Shown: positions 10,213-19,600 of the stretch, one piece after another
How positions within the stretch are numbered: the stretch's first letter is position 1
Layout of the letters: each line of letters starts with the position of its first letter
DNA from: Spongiihabitans sp963422685
GTDB lineage: Bacteria; Pseudomonadota; Gammaproteobacteria; Arenicellales; Poriferihabitantaceae
DNA length: 64,000 nucleotides
Direction of reading: 5' to 3'
Assembly (NCBI GenBank): GCA_963422685.1
Contig: OY730442.1
Coordinates: forward strand, 124,001-188,000
Program-made: the position numbers and the translations under genes
Notes under the pieces: generated by a model
What the model was told of the DNA's origin: nothing
What the model saw: the letters and a program-made list of their open reading frames with translations, nothing else
The model's database searches: none

Positions 10213-10348
10213 TGGATGCCCGGGTCGTCTGGCGCGTGGTGATGTGCGGGGGTTTCTTTCAACCTTCTTTCCGAGTCTTTCAGGGGGTGAGCGTTTCCAA
10301 AGGCAATATTATGCCGAACCGCTTCCGAAAATTCACCATCGGGCTCGC

Positions 10349-10595
10349 TCACCCGGACACGTCGCTCATGATTTTGGCCATGGCCTTCCGTGCCGCGCGG
10401 ACGACGGCGTCGAGTTCTTTTTCGCGCCGGGCGTCGAACAATTCATCGCGCGTGATCGTGGCAAGAATGTAGACGGCACGGTAGGTGGCCTCGATGAGCG
10501 CGAGGTGTCCCGCGTCAACGTGGCCGGGAGACTTGCCGAGCGGTCCTCGGCGGCGTCGAGCTCGTCCGCTCGGGCGTGCGCTCGCCGGCCGAAAG
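10349..10595 (-). pseudogene. Unidentified C-terminal coding fragment at island edge
   Basis: The last about 60 codons read like real protein: HLALIEATYRAVYILATITR then DELFDARREKELDAVVRAAR, ending MSDVSG and a stop at 10349. It is alpha-helical and charged. I do not recognise the family. Its 5' part is missing. The frame runs without a stop across the island boundary into the oxidoreductase remnant, making a chimeric open frame that probably has no meaning. Confidence 0.4.
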
Positions 10596-10979
10596 GCCAC
10601 CGCAAGCACACCGCCATATTTAGTCGTGCCAAAAGCGTTGGCATGTTTGATCGCATCCATACTTCTGTCCACGCCAGGCCCCTTGCCGTACCACATACCG
10701 AATACACCATCAAACCCGGGCCCTGGTATCAGATGTACCTGCTGCGTTCCCCACACGGCCGTAGCGGCTAAATCTTCGTTCACCCCGGGCTGAAAATGAA
10801 TATTATGCCGGTCGAAGTATTGCCTGGCTTTCCAGATACGAAACCCGCCGTATTGAGCCCGGCCTCCATATCAAGCCTGTGCTGCATCAGCGGCAAGCGC
10901 ACCAGCGCCTCAATGCCGGTCATGTAGGCGGTCAACCTCAAATGAATATTTCTCGTCCAGAGATACGTTATGTGTCATC
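10596..10979 (-). pseudogene. Indolepyruvate ferredoxin oxidoreductase, decayed N-terminal remnant
   Basis: The ATG at 10979 opens MTHNVSLDEKYSFEVDR, then after a frame change MTGIEALVRLPLMQHRLD and AGLNTAGFVSG. After an apparent internal loss of a few codons and another shift come HFQPGVNEDLAATAVWGTQQ, GVFGMWYGKGPGVDR and TTKYGGVLAV. These are consecutive conserved blocks of the TPP-dependent indolepyruvate:ferredoxin oxidoreductase N-terminus. The homology ends at about 10596, where island DNA begins. The intact enzyme (over 1,100 residues) oxidatively decarboxylates arylpyruvates using ferredoxin. Two or more frameshifts and the missing body make it non-functional. Confidence 0.78.
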
Positions 10980-11299
10980 GGCAAGGCCAATCCCGTCAGT
11001 TCATCGAATCAATTTTAGGCGCTGTTATTGGCTATATTACCCGGATTGAGTCGTATTGTACGGGAGTGATGACCGAATCGGTATGAATGCAGGTTGATGC
11101 AGGGCGTCCAGCCCCAAAGGCTGATTTTTGCCCCAAATGTTGACGATGGGCCGGGTCACCCGGGTTTTTATGCTAACAAAAACCAACTGTCCGCTGGTCT
11201 AACCCATGATGTACGTTGACAGGTCTTTATTCATCAGGTAACGGCAATGGCCCTCTTCCATGAGGTAGATGCAGTACGAGTAACCGTGAATCAGACAGG
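10980..11299. other. Gene-free stretch between oxidoreductase remnant and CHI-like gene
   Basis: 320 bp lying upstream of the decayed oxidoreductase start and downstream of the minus-strand gene at 11300. No credible coding sequence or strong terminator hairpin was seen. It presumably once held the oxidoreductase promoter. Confidence 0.5.
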
Positions 11300-11863
11300 T
11301 TAGCCGCCGCCTAACATTGCTTTTTTCAACGACTTTTGGGCGGGAGATTTTGCCAGCCAAATACCAAAAAGCGCTTTTTTGAATTCCAGGCCGCTTATTG
11401 TGGTTTTGTGCTGCCCATTTTTACCCACTGCAACCCCATCATCGGGCAGATAGACCATCTGGTAACGGTCTCCTTTTACAATCGGCTCCCGAAATACACT
11501 GATAAACGATTCAATTTCCCCGGATATCCGATCCAGGTTTCCATTGGTACTTTTTTCGAATCCGGCCCGAGCTGCTTTTTCCATTTTGTCAGAGGTAATC
11601 AATCCTGACGTAATGACGAGCAGGAGGCCCATAGGTTCATCAGCGGAAATTATGGCGGGTCCATCACTGGATTTTTGCACCAGATACAACCCGGCGTGGT
11701 ACAACGAAATCAACAACTTCTTGCGGACGCCCTGCCCATTCAACTGCAAATTAATGGACCCGGCGCCCACTGTATCAGGGAAATCGTTTGCTGCCCCAAT
11801 CGCCGTCGTCACCATGCCCGTTAACAACGTCAGAAAACTCAACAACCGTATTACTTTACTCAT
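11300..11863 (-). CDS. Chalcone isomerase-like exported protein
   Basis: 187 residues with an N-terminal signal peptide (LLSFLTLLTGMVTTAIGA, cleavage about residue 24). The body matches the bacterial chalcone-isomerase-like domain: DFPDTVGAGSINLQLNGQGV, then KLLISLYHAGLYL, and a C-terminal SGLEFKKALFGIWLAKSPA with the conserved FGIWLG-like block. Bacterial members are periplasmic and of unknown function; no isomerase activity should be assumed. Its start overlaps the upstream oxygenase gene by 8 bp on the same strand, so the two are likely co-translated. Confidence 0.85.
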   Translation of the reverse strand: MSKVIRLLSFLTLLTGMVTTAIGAANDFPDTVGAGSINLQLNGQGVRKKLLISLYHAGLYLVQKSSDGPAIISADEPMGLLLVITSGLITSDKMEKAARAGFEKSTNGNLDRISGEIESFISVFREPIVKGDRYQMVYLPDDGVAVGKNGQHKTTISGLEFKKALFGIWLAKSPAQKSLKKAMLGGG

Positions 11864-12689
11864 AATTCACTCCTGCCTTATGCGGATTCGACCTGCCCCA
11901 GAATAATTTTCGTACAGATTCACTGTTTTCCATTCCCGGCTGCTCGCTGTAGCAGAATACCGGTACAAGCCGGGGACGAGTTCCATGCACTTTTGTCACT
12001 CTATGCAGGGTTTCCCGGCCGCCAAAAATTAACAATGTGCCGGGTGTGAACGCCAATTTCACCACGTCCTCCCGGCCGCCATCCAGTATATCGGCAACAA
12101 TGTGCCGTTCGTTGTCTGACCCACGAATTTTCGCCACATATTCAAACTCTCCGCCAGCTTCTGGTGGTTGCAGCATCAGGGTAATGGTGAACTCCGATTC
12201 ATCGAAATGCCAGCCATGCTCTCCACCATCAACGAATACATTGATGCTACAGGCGCCAAACGGGTCGCAGAATCGATACAACGTCTGCCTGCCCAGTACC
12301 GCCGCGATGAAATCCTTTAATGTATCCCATTGATACAGCCGGTTTATCAATGAATCCGGTTCAATTCGATCATAGGGAACCGACCCGACAAAAGTTGCCT
12401 GCATTTTGGTTTCAACCTGGCTGGAGTCACCGGATGGTTTGCCATGGCCCAGGTATGCGTTGTGGCTGCGGTTACAAAAGTAGGCGTGTCTGGAAAATGA
12501 ATTTGCTTCCGCTGCCAGCTCGTCCAGTGCCCCGGGCAAAATAAAATCCGGGAACTCGCACAATCCGCTTCGGGCATACATTTTTTGACAGGCCGCAATA
12601 AGTTCCTGCCGCAACCCGGGCTCACCCCCGGCAATTGGATACTGTTTTAAATTTACGGTTTGTTCGGGTCGGGTATTGGCAATGCGCAT
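11856..12689 (-). CDS. 2OG-Fe(II) oxygenase-like protein
   Basis: 277 residues. The iron-binding facial triad is visible: HxD in GWHFDESEFTITLML (about residue 150), a distal His in GGRETLHRVTKV (about 232), and the 2-oxoglutarate-binding Arg shortly after in RPRLVPVFCY. These define a jelly-roll Fe(II)/2-oxoglutarate dioxygenase, probably of the ArpA/HalD-like group. The substrate is unknown. It forms a two-gene unit with the chalcone-isomerase-like gene, and the 8 bp overlap suggests coupled expression. Cytosolic, no signal peptide. Confidence 0.78.
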   Translation of the reverse strand: MRIANTRPEQTVNLKQYPIAGGEPGLRQELIAACQKMYARSGLCEFPDFILPGALDELAAEANSFSRHAYFCNRSHNAYLGHGKPSGDSSQVETKMQATFVGSVPYDRIEPDSLINRLYQWDTLKDFIAAVLGRQTLYRFCDPFGACSINVFVDGGEHGWHFDESEFTITLMLQPPEAGGEFEYVAKIRGSDNERHIVADILDGGREDVVKLAFTPGTLLIFGGRETLHRVTKVHGTRPRLVPVFCYSEQPGMENSESVRKLFWGRSNPHKAGVNYE

Positions 12690-12789
12690 CGTCTTTATAT
12701 TCTACCTGGACAGGCAAGGAACCGAAAATAGTATTGGCCCCGGTCCTGCTCAAGGATGAAATGCGCAAAGTCTGACCACTGCGGCATCC

Positions 12790-14046
12790 TTATCCCGGAT
12801 GCGCTTGCGCCAATGCCCGGGTGAAGTCATCGATCAAATCCGGTTGGTCTTCAATGCCAACGGACAGTCGAACCAAACCGTCGGCGATGCCCATGTCGGC
12901 ACGGCGCCTGGCGCCCATTTCGTGGTAGATGGTATGCGCAACCGGGATCGCCAGAGTCCGGTTATCCCCCAGGTTGCTGGAAATCACCGCCACATTCAGC
13001 GCATTGAGAAAATCGAAGTAATTTATACCGGGCTTTACCTCGACACTTAAAATCGAACTGTAGGCGCGAAACAAATTTTTAGCGCGCCAGTGTTGTGGGT
13101 GACGGATTAATCCGGGATAAAAAACCTGATTAATGTCTGGATGAGAGTCAAAAAAATTCGCCAGCGCCAAGGCATTGGCGCAGGAACGGGTCATGCGCAA
13201 GGCCAATGTCTCGGACCCGACGGCCAACAGATGCGCACTTTCTGGTGACAGCGCTGCACCAGCATCGCGCAAACCCTTTTTCCTGATTTGACGCAGCGCC
13301 CAGGATGCCGGGTCTGCGGTTTTATAGATCTGATGAATATTTTCACAGCGTGTCCAGTCGAATAGCCCGCAATCGGTCACCGCACCGCCCAAGGCATTGC
13401 CGTGGCCACCGATGTATTTGGTCAAAGAGTTGATTACCAGACTCGCTTTGACTTTGACAGGCAAAAACAGGTACGGCGTGGTCAGCGTATTGTCAACAAT
13501 ATAGATCAATCCATTTTGTTCACAAAAATCACCGATGCCCGCCAGATCGCTGACCTGGGTACAGGGATTGGCAATGGTTTCCACGAAAACCGCCCGGGTA
13601 TTGGGTTTGTATGCAGCCCGGATGTTTTCAACCTCAGTGGCATCTACAAAGCTGACTTCAATGCTGAGGGATATCAGGGTTTTGAAAAAACTGTCCGTAT
13701 TCCCGAACAGATATGAACTGGAAACAAGATGGTCGCCAGCGCGCAGCAGGGTTGTCATGGTTGCGGCGATGGCGGCCATGCCGGTGGAAAAGCAGACGCT
13801 TTCGATGCCGGTTTCCATTTGCGTGACTTTATCTTCCAGCGCCGCGATGGTCGGGTTTCCCTGACGGCCATAGGCGAAACCCTTCTCTTTACCCTGGAAT
13901 ACGGCTGCCAGGTCCCGCGCATCGGGATATCCGAATGCAACCGAATGGTGAACCGGTTTGTGCAGGGCGCCGTGCTCAATACTTTTATTGCGGTCGCTGT
14001 GCAGGATGGTTGTGGTAAAACCCGCTTTTCCGGTTTTTTCAATCAT
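12790..14046 (-). CDS. Cys/Met-metabolism PLP enzyme (cystathionine gamma-synthase / homoserine sulfhydrylase family)
   Basis: 418 residues of the Cys/Met PLP-dependent lyase family. Motifs are YGRQGNPTIAALE near the N-terminus, CFSTGMAAIAATM, VDNTLTTPYLFLP with the PLP-ring Asp, and SLTKYIGGHGNALGG with the Schiff-base Lys. Family members replace the acyl group of O-acyl-homoserine with sulfide or cysteine. The operon with assimilatory sulfite reductase suggests an acyl-homoserine sulfhydrylase that fixes sulfide (inference). The exact acyl donor cannot be told. Its start overlaps the stop of the DUF934 gene by 4 bp (ATGA). Confidence 0.87.
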   Translation of the reverse strand: MIEKTGKAGFTTTILHSDRNKSIEHGALHKPVHHSVAFGYPDARDLAAVFQGKEKGFAYGRQGNPTIAALEDKVTQMETGIESVCFSTGMAAIAATMTTLLRAGDHLVSSSYLFGNTDSFFKTLISLSIEVSFVDATEVENIRAAYKPNTRAVFVETIANPCTQVSDLAGIGDFCEQNGLIYIVDNTLTTPYLFLPVKVKASLVINSLTKYIGGHGNALGGAVTDCGLFDWTRCENIHQIYKTADPASWALRQIRKKGLRDAGAALSPESAHLLAVGSETLALRMTRSCANALALANFFDSHPDINQVFYPGLIRHPQHWRAKNLFRAYSSILSVEVKPGINYFDFLNALNVAVISSNLGDNRTLAIPVAHTIYHEMGARRRADMGIADGLVRLSVGIEDQPDLIDDFTRALAQAHPG

Positions 14047-14564
14047 CCGGCCTGTTCCGGGTGGCGTGCATCGCGGATATACACTTCATTGTCGAGTATT
14101 GCAGAAGCGGGCTGATAAAATTCGCTAAAGAATTTCACCGTCCGCTCAAGCACGTCCGGGTCCGAGAAAGAATCAATCCCGCATCTGCGCAAAAATCGAA
14201 CCTGGTCGGGTAGATAATCTCCGCTGGCCTGGAGTTCGCCCGAGAATCCCAGGTGATCCCGCAGCACCCGGGCCAGACTGAAAATGCGGCCGTCCACATA
14301 GGATTCTATGTTAATCACAATCCTGTCGGCCAGCATTAACGATTGGAAATTTTCATGCTCAACGGATAAATCCGTGTCAATGTTTACAGTCAGGTATCTT
14401 GCGGGACCTGCCTGCCTCCAACGGTGCAGCCGCGGAATGGATTCGATCCATTGCGGCCAGTCTACTGAAATTTCATCTCTCGCAAACCCACCGGCCGGTT
14501 CGTGGGAAAACTCACGGGAAAATTCGCGGGGAAATTCAGGGGCCGCTTCATTTTGTATATTCAT
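14043..14564 (-). CDS. DUF934 family protein (sulfite reductase-associated)
   Basis: 173 residues. The conserved block DGRIFSLARVLRDHLGFSGE followed by GDYLPDQVRFLRRCGIDSF is diagnostic of DUF934 proteins, which are almost always encoded beside assimilatory sulfite reductase and PAPS reductase; their biochemical role is not established. The start has GGAG 11 bp upstream. The N-terminus carries an unusual FPREFSREFSHE repeat, encoded by three 12-bp tandem units. It lies between the sulfite reductase and the PLP enzyme, 28 bp after the former and 4 bp overlapping the latter. Confidence 0.88.
   Translation of the reverse strand: MNIQNEAAPEFPREFSREFSHEPAGGFARDEISVDWPQWIESIPRLHRWRQAGPARYLTVNIDTDLSVEHENFQSLMLADRIVINIESYVDGRIFSLARVLRDHLGFSGELQASGDYLPDQVRFLRRCGIDSFSDPDVLERTVKFFSEFYQPASAILDNEVYIRDARHPEQAG
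14502..14537 (-). repeat. Three 12-bp tandem repeats in the DUF934 gene
   Basis: Units 14502-14513, 14514-14525 and 14526-14537 differ by only one to three bases each and encode EFPR, EFSR and EFSH-type tetrapeptides near the N-terminus. Being a multiple of three, copy-number change would keep the frame. Confidence 0.85.
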
Positions 14565-14592
14565 TGTCAGATTCTCCAGATTTCTTCAGGTT

Positions 14593-16248
14593 TTAATTGA
14601 AAGCAGGGTAAACCGCGTTTTTAAAAGGCGCCAGACCGACACGTTCCAGCACCTGGATAAAATCCTCATCAGGCTGGCGCTGCCCGGCATAGACATGCAG
14701 GATGTGCTCAATTACATCCACGATTTTGTCTTTCGGAAAGGCGGGACCGAGGCGTTGCCCGAGGCGGGCATCTTCTGCAGCGGAGCCGCCGAGCGTGATC
14801 TGATACCACTCTTCACCTTTTTTATCCACGCCCAGAATGCCGATGTGACCCACGTGGTGATGACCGCAGGCGTTCATACATCCGGAAATTTTTATCTGGA
14901 TGTCACCCAGGGAGTGAACCCTGTCCAGATCCTTGAAACGTTGATTTATCTCATGCACCAGTGCAATAGAGGTGGCGTTGGCAAGGCTGCAAAAGTCAAG
15001 GCCCGGGCAACAGATAATATCGGTTAACGTGGCGATATTAGGGGTAGCCAGATTCAGCGGATTCAATGCTTTCCACAGCTCGTGCAAATCCGCTTCGAGC
15101 ACGTGGGGGAGCAATAAATTTTGCGTGTGCGTGGTCCTGATTTCCCCAAAAGAATAGCGCTCGGAGAGATCCGCCACGGCTTCCATCTGGTCGGCGGTAA
15201 TGTCGCCGGGGGGTATGCCAGGCGCTTTAAGCGATAAATACACGGTGCGGTAACCCGGCTTTTTATGGGCGGTTGTATTTTGTTTTATCCATTGGGAAAA
15301 CAGTGGATTTCCGGTCAGGCCGGATTCCACGTTTGAAGACGCCAGTCCATCCACCAGCGGTGGCCAGCGAAAGTGCGATTTCATTTGATCAATTTCCCGG
15401 GTATGGAGTTGTAATCCGGTTTGCCTGATCCTTTGCCATTCGCTCTCCACCATGGCTTTAAATGGTTCAATACCAATGGCTTTGACCAGTATTTTGATGC
15501 GCGCCTTGTATTTGTTATCCCGCCTGCCAAGCAGGTTATAAACCCGCAGAATCGCTTCAAGATAAGACAACAAATCCTTTTTCGCTAGAAACCGGTTAAT
15601 CAGGACGCCAATTATGGGGGTTCGGCCCTGGCCGCCGCCCACATAAATTTTGAATCCGGTTTCTCCTGACGGATTGGTGGTCAGGTGAATGCCGATGTCG
15701 TGAAATTGGGAGGCGGATCGGTCCCGGGCCGCGCCCGTCACCGCGATCTTGAATTTTCGCGGTAAAAAACTGAATTCAGGATGCAGCGTTGACCACTGCC
15801 GAATCAGTTCGCAATACGGTCTTGGGTCTTCGATTTCATCGGGATTGATGCCGGCCAGGTGGTCGGTGGTGGTGTTGCGAATACAATTTCCGCTGGTTTG
15901 CACCGCGTGCATTTGCACAATGGCCAGGTCTTCCAGGATATCTGGAACCCGCTCTAACTGCGGCCAGTTGTACTGGATATTCTGTCGCGTGGTAATGTGC
16001 CCGTAACCGCGATCATAGGCCCGGGCGATGTGTGCCAGTCTGCGCATCTGCTCGGCGGACAGTTCACCGTAGGGTATGGCGACCCGCAGCATCGGCGCAT
16101 GTAATTGCTGATAGAGTCCGTTCATCAGGCGTAATGATTTGAACTGATCTTCGGTTAATTCCCCGCACAGAAAACGATCCGTTTGCTGACGAAATTCTGC
16201 AACCCGCTGGTCGATCAGGCGTTGGTCGTGCTCGTCATATTGATACAT
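14593..16248 (-). CDS. cysI: Assimilatory sulfite (nitrite/sulfite) reductase, hemoprotein
   Basis: 551 residues, siroheme and [4Fe-4S] enzyme that reduces sulfite to sulfide with six electrons. Two ferredoxin-like halves and the siroheme domain are visible: RGYGHITTRQNIQYNW, HAVQTSGNCIRNTTTDHLAG, and the cluster ligands in CCPGLDFCSLAN and KISGCMNACGHHHVGH. The pattern (C-x5-C ... C-x3-C) is intact. GGGGTGA lies 5 bp before the ATG. It heads a minus-strand operon with DUF934 and the PLP enzyme, giving a sulfite-to-organic-sulfur route. A nitrite reductase assignment is less likely given those neighbours. Confidence 0.92.
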   Translation of the reverse strand: MYQYDEHDQRLIDQRVAEFRQQTDRFLCGELTEDQFKSLRLMNGLYQQLHAPMLRVAIPYGELSAEQMRRLAHIARAYDRGYGHITTRQNIQYNWPQLERVPDILEDLAIVQMHAVQTSGNCIRNTTTDHLAGINPDEIEDPRPYCELIRQWSTLHPEFSFLPRKFKIAVTGAARDRSASQFHDIGIHLTTNPSGETGFKIYVGGGQGRTPIIGVLINRFLAKKDLLSYLEAILRVYNLLGRRDNKYKARIKILVKAIGIEPFKAMVESEWQRIRQTGLQLHTREIDQMKSHFRWPPLVDGLASSNVESGLTGNPLFSQWIKQNTTAHKKPGYRTVYLSLKAPGIPPGDITADQMEAVADLSERYSFGEIRTTHTQNLLLPHVLEADLHELWKALNPLNLATPNIATLTDIICCPGLDFCSLANATSIALVHEINQRFKDLDRVHSLGDIQIKISGCMNACGHHHVGHIGILGVDKKGEEWYQITLGGSAAEDARLGQRLGPAFPKDKIVDVIEHILHVYAGQRQPDEDFIQVLERVGLAPFKNAVYPAFN

Positions 16249-16687
16249 GATTCACCCCGACCCTGCTGGATTGGTTGCTCTGGATTAATTTGAACTTGAA
16301 CATATCTCCTCGCGCATAAGTTTGATTAAACGAACAGCGAGGTATTCAATATGCAGCGCGGTTGATTAACGCGCATCCCCCTCGCCGGGTATGACGGGGC
16401 GGGGAGTGGTGGGTTTAGATGGAGGGTATTTTCAGAATTGTGAAGTTGGTTGATTTACCCATGCCCTGACCGCGCACTCCCCCTGATACAGGAGCAGCAC
16501 ATCATGATCATGCAGCAACACATCTGCGCGACGCGAACCATCGCGGGAATGCTGGTAGCTAAACTGGCTTGGATCAACTTCATAGGCGGATACTAGCAAC
16601 CTTATGCGGGGTTGGCAAGCCGCTATCCCGGCAATTATCCGGGTTCAATACTTTTTCAGCCAATTGAATTTACACAAATATGGCCAT
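16249..16687. other. Intergenic region upstream of cysI
   Basis: 439 bp between the RND permease stop and cysI, all transcribed leftward. It contains a perfect CATGATCATG palindrome near 16502-16511 and a possible short minus-strand coding sequence (about 16432-16599). The cysI promoter must lie here, but I see no confident sigma-70 boxes. Confidence 0.45.
16432..16599 (-). CDS. Possible small protein upstream of cysI
   Basis: A stop-free frame of about 55 codons ends at 16432. Its composition is protein-like: AYEVDPSQFSYQHSRDGSRR followed by ADVLLHDHDVLLLYQGECAV. There is no ATG; a TTG at 16599 is the only plausible start and it has no well-spaced Shine-Dalgarno. It could be a small gene, the 3' end of an older gene, or chance. 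I do not recognise a family. Confidence 0.3.
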   Translation of the reverse strand: MLVSAYEVDPSQFSYQHSRDGSRRADVLLHDHDVLLLYQGECAVRAWVNQPTSQF

Positions 16688-19600
16688 CTAGTCGCTTAAC
16701 AGATTAACGCCGTCCATTCTGCCCGGCAAACGCCCGGGTTTGCGCAACCAGGGACGCATGATCAGACGATACAGCAAAGGTATATAGAACAAGGTCAACA
16801 GGGTGGAGACGGTGAGTCCCCAGACCATGGAGGCGGCTACCGGACCCCATAGTAATGAATGACCGCCAAGACCGGTTGCCAGGGAAAACAGTCCGGCAAT
16901 AGTGGTCAGGGATGTGATCAGTATGGGGATGACTCTGCGCCGGGATGCAAAAATAATTGCATTGCTCAGGGTCATGCCGTGGCGTAGTCTTGCATTCGCG
17001 GTTGAGATTAAAACGATGGCCGCATTGACCGATATCCCGGCCAGGGCCACTACGCCGTACAGTGTATAGAGGCTAAGCGGATAACGCGAAACGAACAACC
17101 CCAGCAGCACACCGGTGGCCGCCATGGGCACGGTCATGATTATCAGGAATGGCTGAAAATAGCTGCGAAACTGGGTGCCCAAAATCAGGTATATTAATCC
17201 GAGCCCCATCAGGAATAATAATCCCATCGTATACAGGCTGTCGTAGAGGTCGTCCAGCAGCCCACTGAAATCCAGATCCACATTCGGATAACGATGTTGA
17301 ATGGTTTGCCAGAATTCCTTTATCAAATTATTGGCCTTGAATTCATCCGTAATATTTTTGTCGATGTCCGCTTCAAGGGTGATGTTTCTTCGGTAGTTAT
17401 AATGCCGGATGTTGTGGGAGCTGCTGGTAAAAGAGGGATTCACCAGTTGTCTGAGCGGAATCAGCGAGCCATCGGTGGTAGGCAGTCTGAATTCCAGTAG
17501 CTGATCAATTTGTTCAAGTTGGTTATCGGCTTTTAACCGAATATCGATTTTCTCGCCGAGGTGACGGAAACTGGTAATGATCTCCCCATCCACCAGCAAC
17601 CGCAGGGTGCGTGAGATGATATTCGGGCTGATCCCGGTTCTTTGTACCGCAGCGCTGTTGATCGACAGATCCAGGGTGTTTTGGCCAGGCACGTTGTCAT
17701 CGGATATCTCCCTGAACTCGTTCCGTGCGGACATGAACTGTTTTAGTTCTTTGGTCGCGGCAATGATCCGTTCGCGATTATTTCCCCTGACTTTGACACT
17801 GATCGCCCGGGTCACCGGCGGCCCGCCGGCGAGCCGTAGAAATGACAACTGATTGATACCCGGGATGGCGTTGACCTCGGCTTTCATCGACTCAATCACC
17901 GCATCCACTGACCGATTGGATTCGGTCTTCGGTTTCAGCGACACCAGTATCTGGCCATACTGATCCCCGAACAGCGCCTCGGTTTGCGTGAGCAGTTCTC
18001 CGGCATAACTCACCACAGAACGGGACTCTCCAGGTTCGATACGCGATAAAACCGAGCGCTCCACTTCCAGCACTTTTTCCATGGTGGCGTTCAGCTCTGT
18101 TCCCGCCGGCATTTCGATATTTATGTAAAACAACCGGATCGGGTCGCTGGCAAAGAAATCCAGTTTGATTTTTTCCAGGTAGACAATACTGATTGAGCCG
18201 GCGAACAAAACCAGTAATGTGGCGAGCGCAATAACCGGATGGCGGAATACTTTGACTAGGGTTCGAACATAATTGATTCGTATCCAGCGCTGCAGGCGTT
18301 CCCGCAGCAGGTGCACTTTTGACGGTTTATCGAATTTCACCTGCAATGCAATGATATGCGCCGGTAACAACCAATAAGCTTCGACCAGACTGATAACCAG
18401 TGCCACAGTGACCACCATCGGTATAACCAGCATGAATTTCCCGAGGATGCCCGGCAGCAGCATTAAAGGTAGAAATGCGGCTATCGTGGTCAATACTGCG
18501 GTGGTCACTGGCGCCACGACCTCCAGGAGTCCAGTCATTGCCGCATTCAGTGTGGAGGCGCCGCGCTGGAGGCGGTAGTAGATCGCTTCAACCACCACCA
18601 CTGCGTCGTCCACCAGCATACCCAGGCTGATCACCACACCCAGCAATACGGTGACATTCAATGTCTGTCCCACACTGCTCAAAAACCAAAACGTGCCAGC
18701 GAGAATGAAGGGGATGGCGATGCCGGTCAGTAATGCGATGCGTGTTCCAAGAAAAGTCCAGGTTACCAAAAACACCATGATCAATCCCAGCATGGCATTG
18801 GTCTGCATCACCTTCAGCGCATCCCGGGTGATTTGTGTCTGGTCATCCACCAGGGTCACGGTTATACCAGTGCTATGGTACAGCGGTTTTCTGTGCCGGA
18901 TAAAATTCGAGATTCTTTCGACTAGCTGTAATATATTTTGCTTTTCCTGTTTGGTGATGGCCAGCAGCACAGCAGGGTTCTGGTTGAATCGAACCAATTG
19001 TCGGGCGGGTTCTTTGGCATGGATGATTTCTGCCACTTCTTTTAGTGTGATTTCGCCGCTTTTGGCAAGCAGGGGCAAGTCGCCCAGGTATTCCAGGTCG
19101 TAACGGCTGCCGGTAATCTTTATCGCCCAGTTGTTTTTTGCAACATCTACCGTTCCAGCAGAAATATTCTGGAAGTAAAGCCGAACGGTATTAGCAATAT
19201 CAACTGGGCTTATACCGTATTTTTCGAGCAGTTCCGGCTTGAAAATAATATGAATTTCCGGGTTGGACAAACCATTTTCCAATATACGTCCGACGCCTTT
19301 GAGCTGCTCCAGATCCTGCATAACCAAGGTGGCCTGACGCCGCAGGTTCTCATCATCCGCAACTGCGCTGACTACCACCGTGGCTGTGGGAAAGGCATTG
19401 GCCGTGGTGATTTCAAAAATAAACGGATCCGATGCCACATCGGGCAGTTGCTCTTCTACCCCTTTGATTTCCCGACGCAGGTCGGCAACCCGTTTATCAA
19501 ACACCCGGGTAGATATTTCGTCGAACCGGATCAGGATGGATGAAATACCTTCCCGGCTGTTGCTCGATACGAATTTGATATCCGATACTTTGCGAATAAC

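Larger units (their letters stand above)
6195..10598. mobile_element. GC-rich foreign island (decayed conjugative-element fragment)
   Basis: About 4.4 kb whose GC content is by eye well above both flanks (dense CGC/GCG/GGC runs). It begins inside a thioesterase gene and ends inside an indolepyruvate oxidoreductase gene, both of which lose their 3' parts. It contains the 3' end of a TraA/MobF relaxase-helicase on + and a UvrD-like helicase on -, both frameshifted, plus an unidentified C-terminal coding fragment. No integrase, transposase, tRNA target or terminal direct repeat was seen, so the insertion mechanism is unknown. The relaxase resembles those of alphaproteobacterial plasmids. An assembly chimera is the main alternative. 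Confidence 0.65.
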
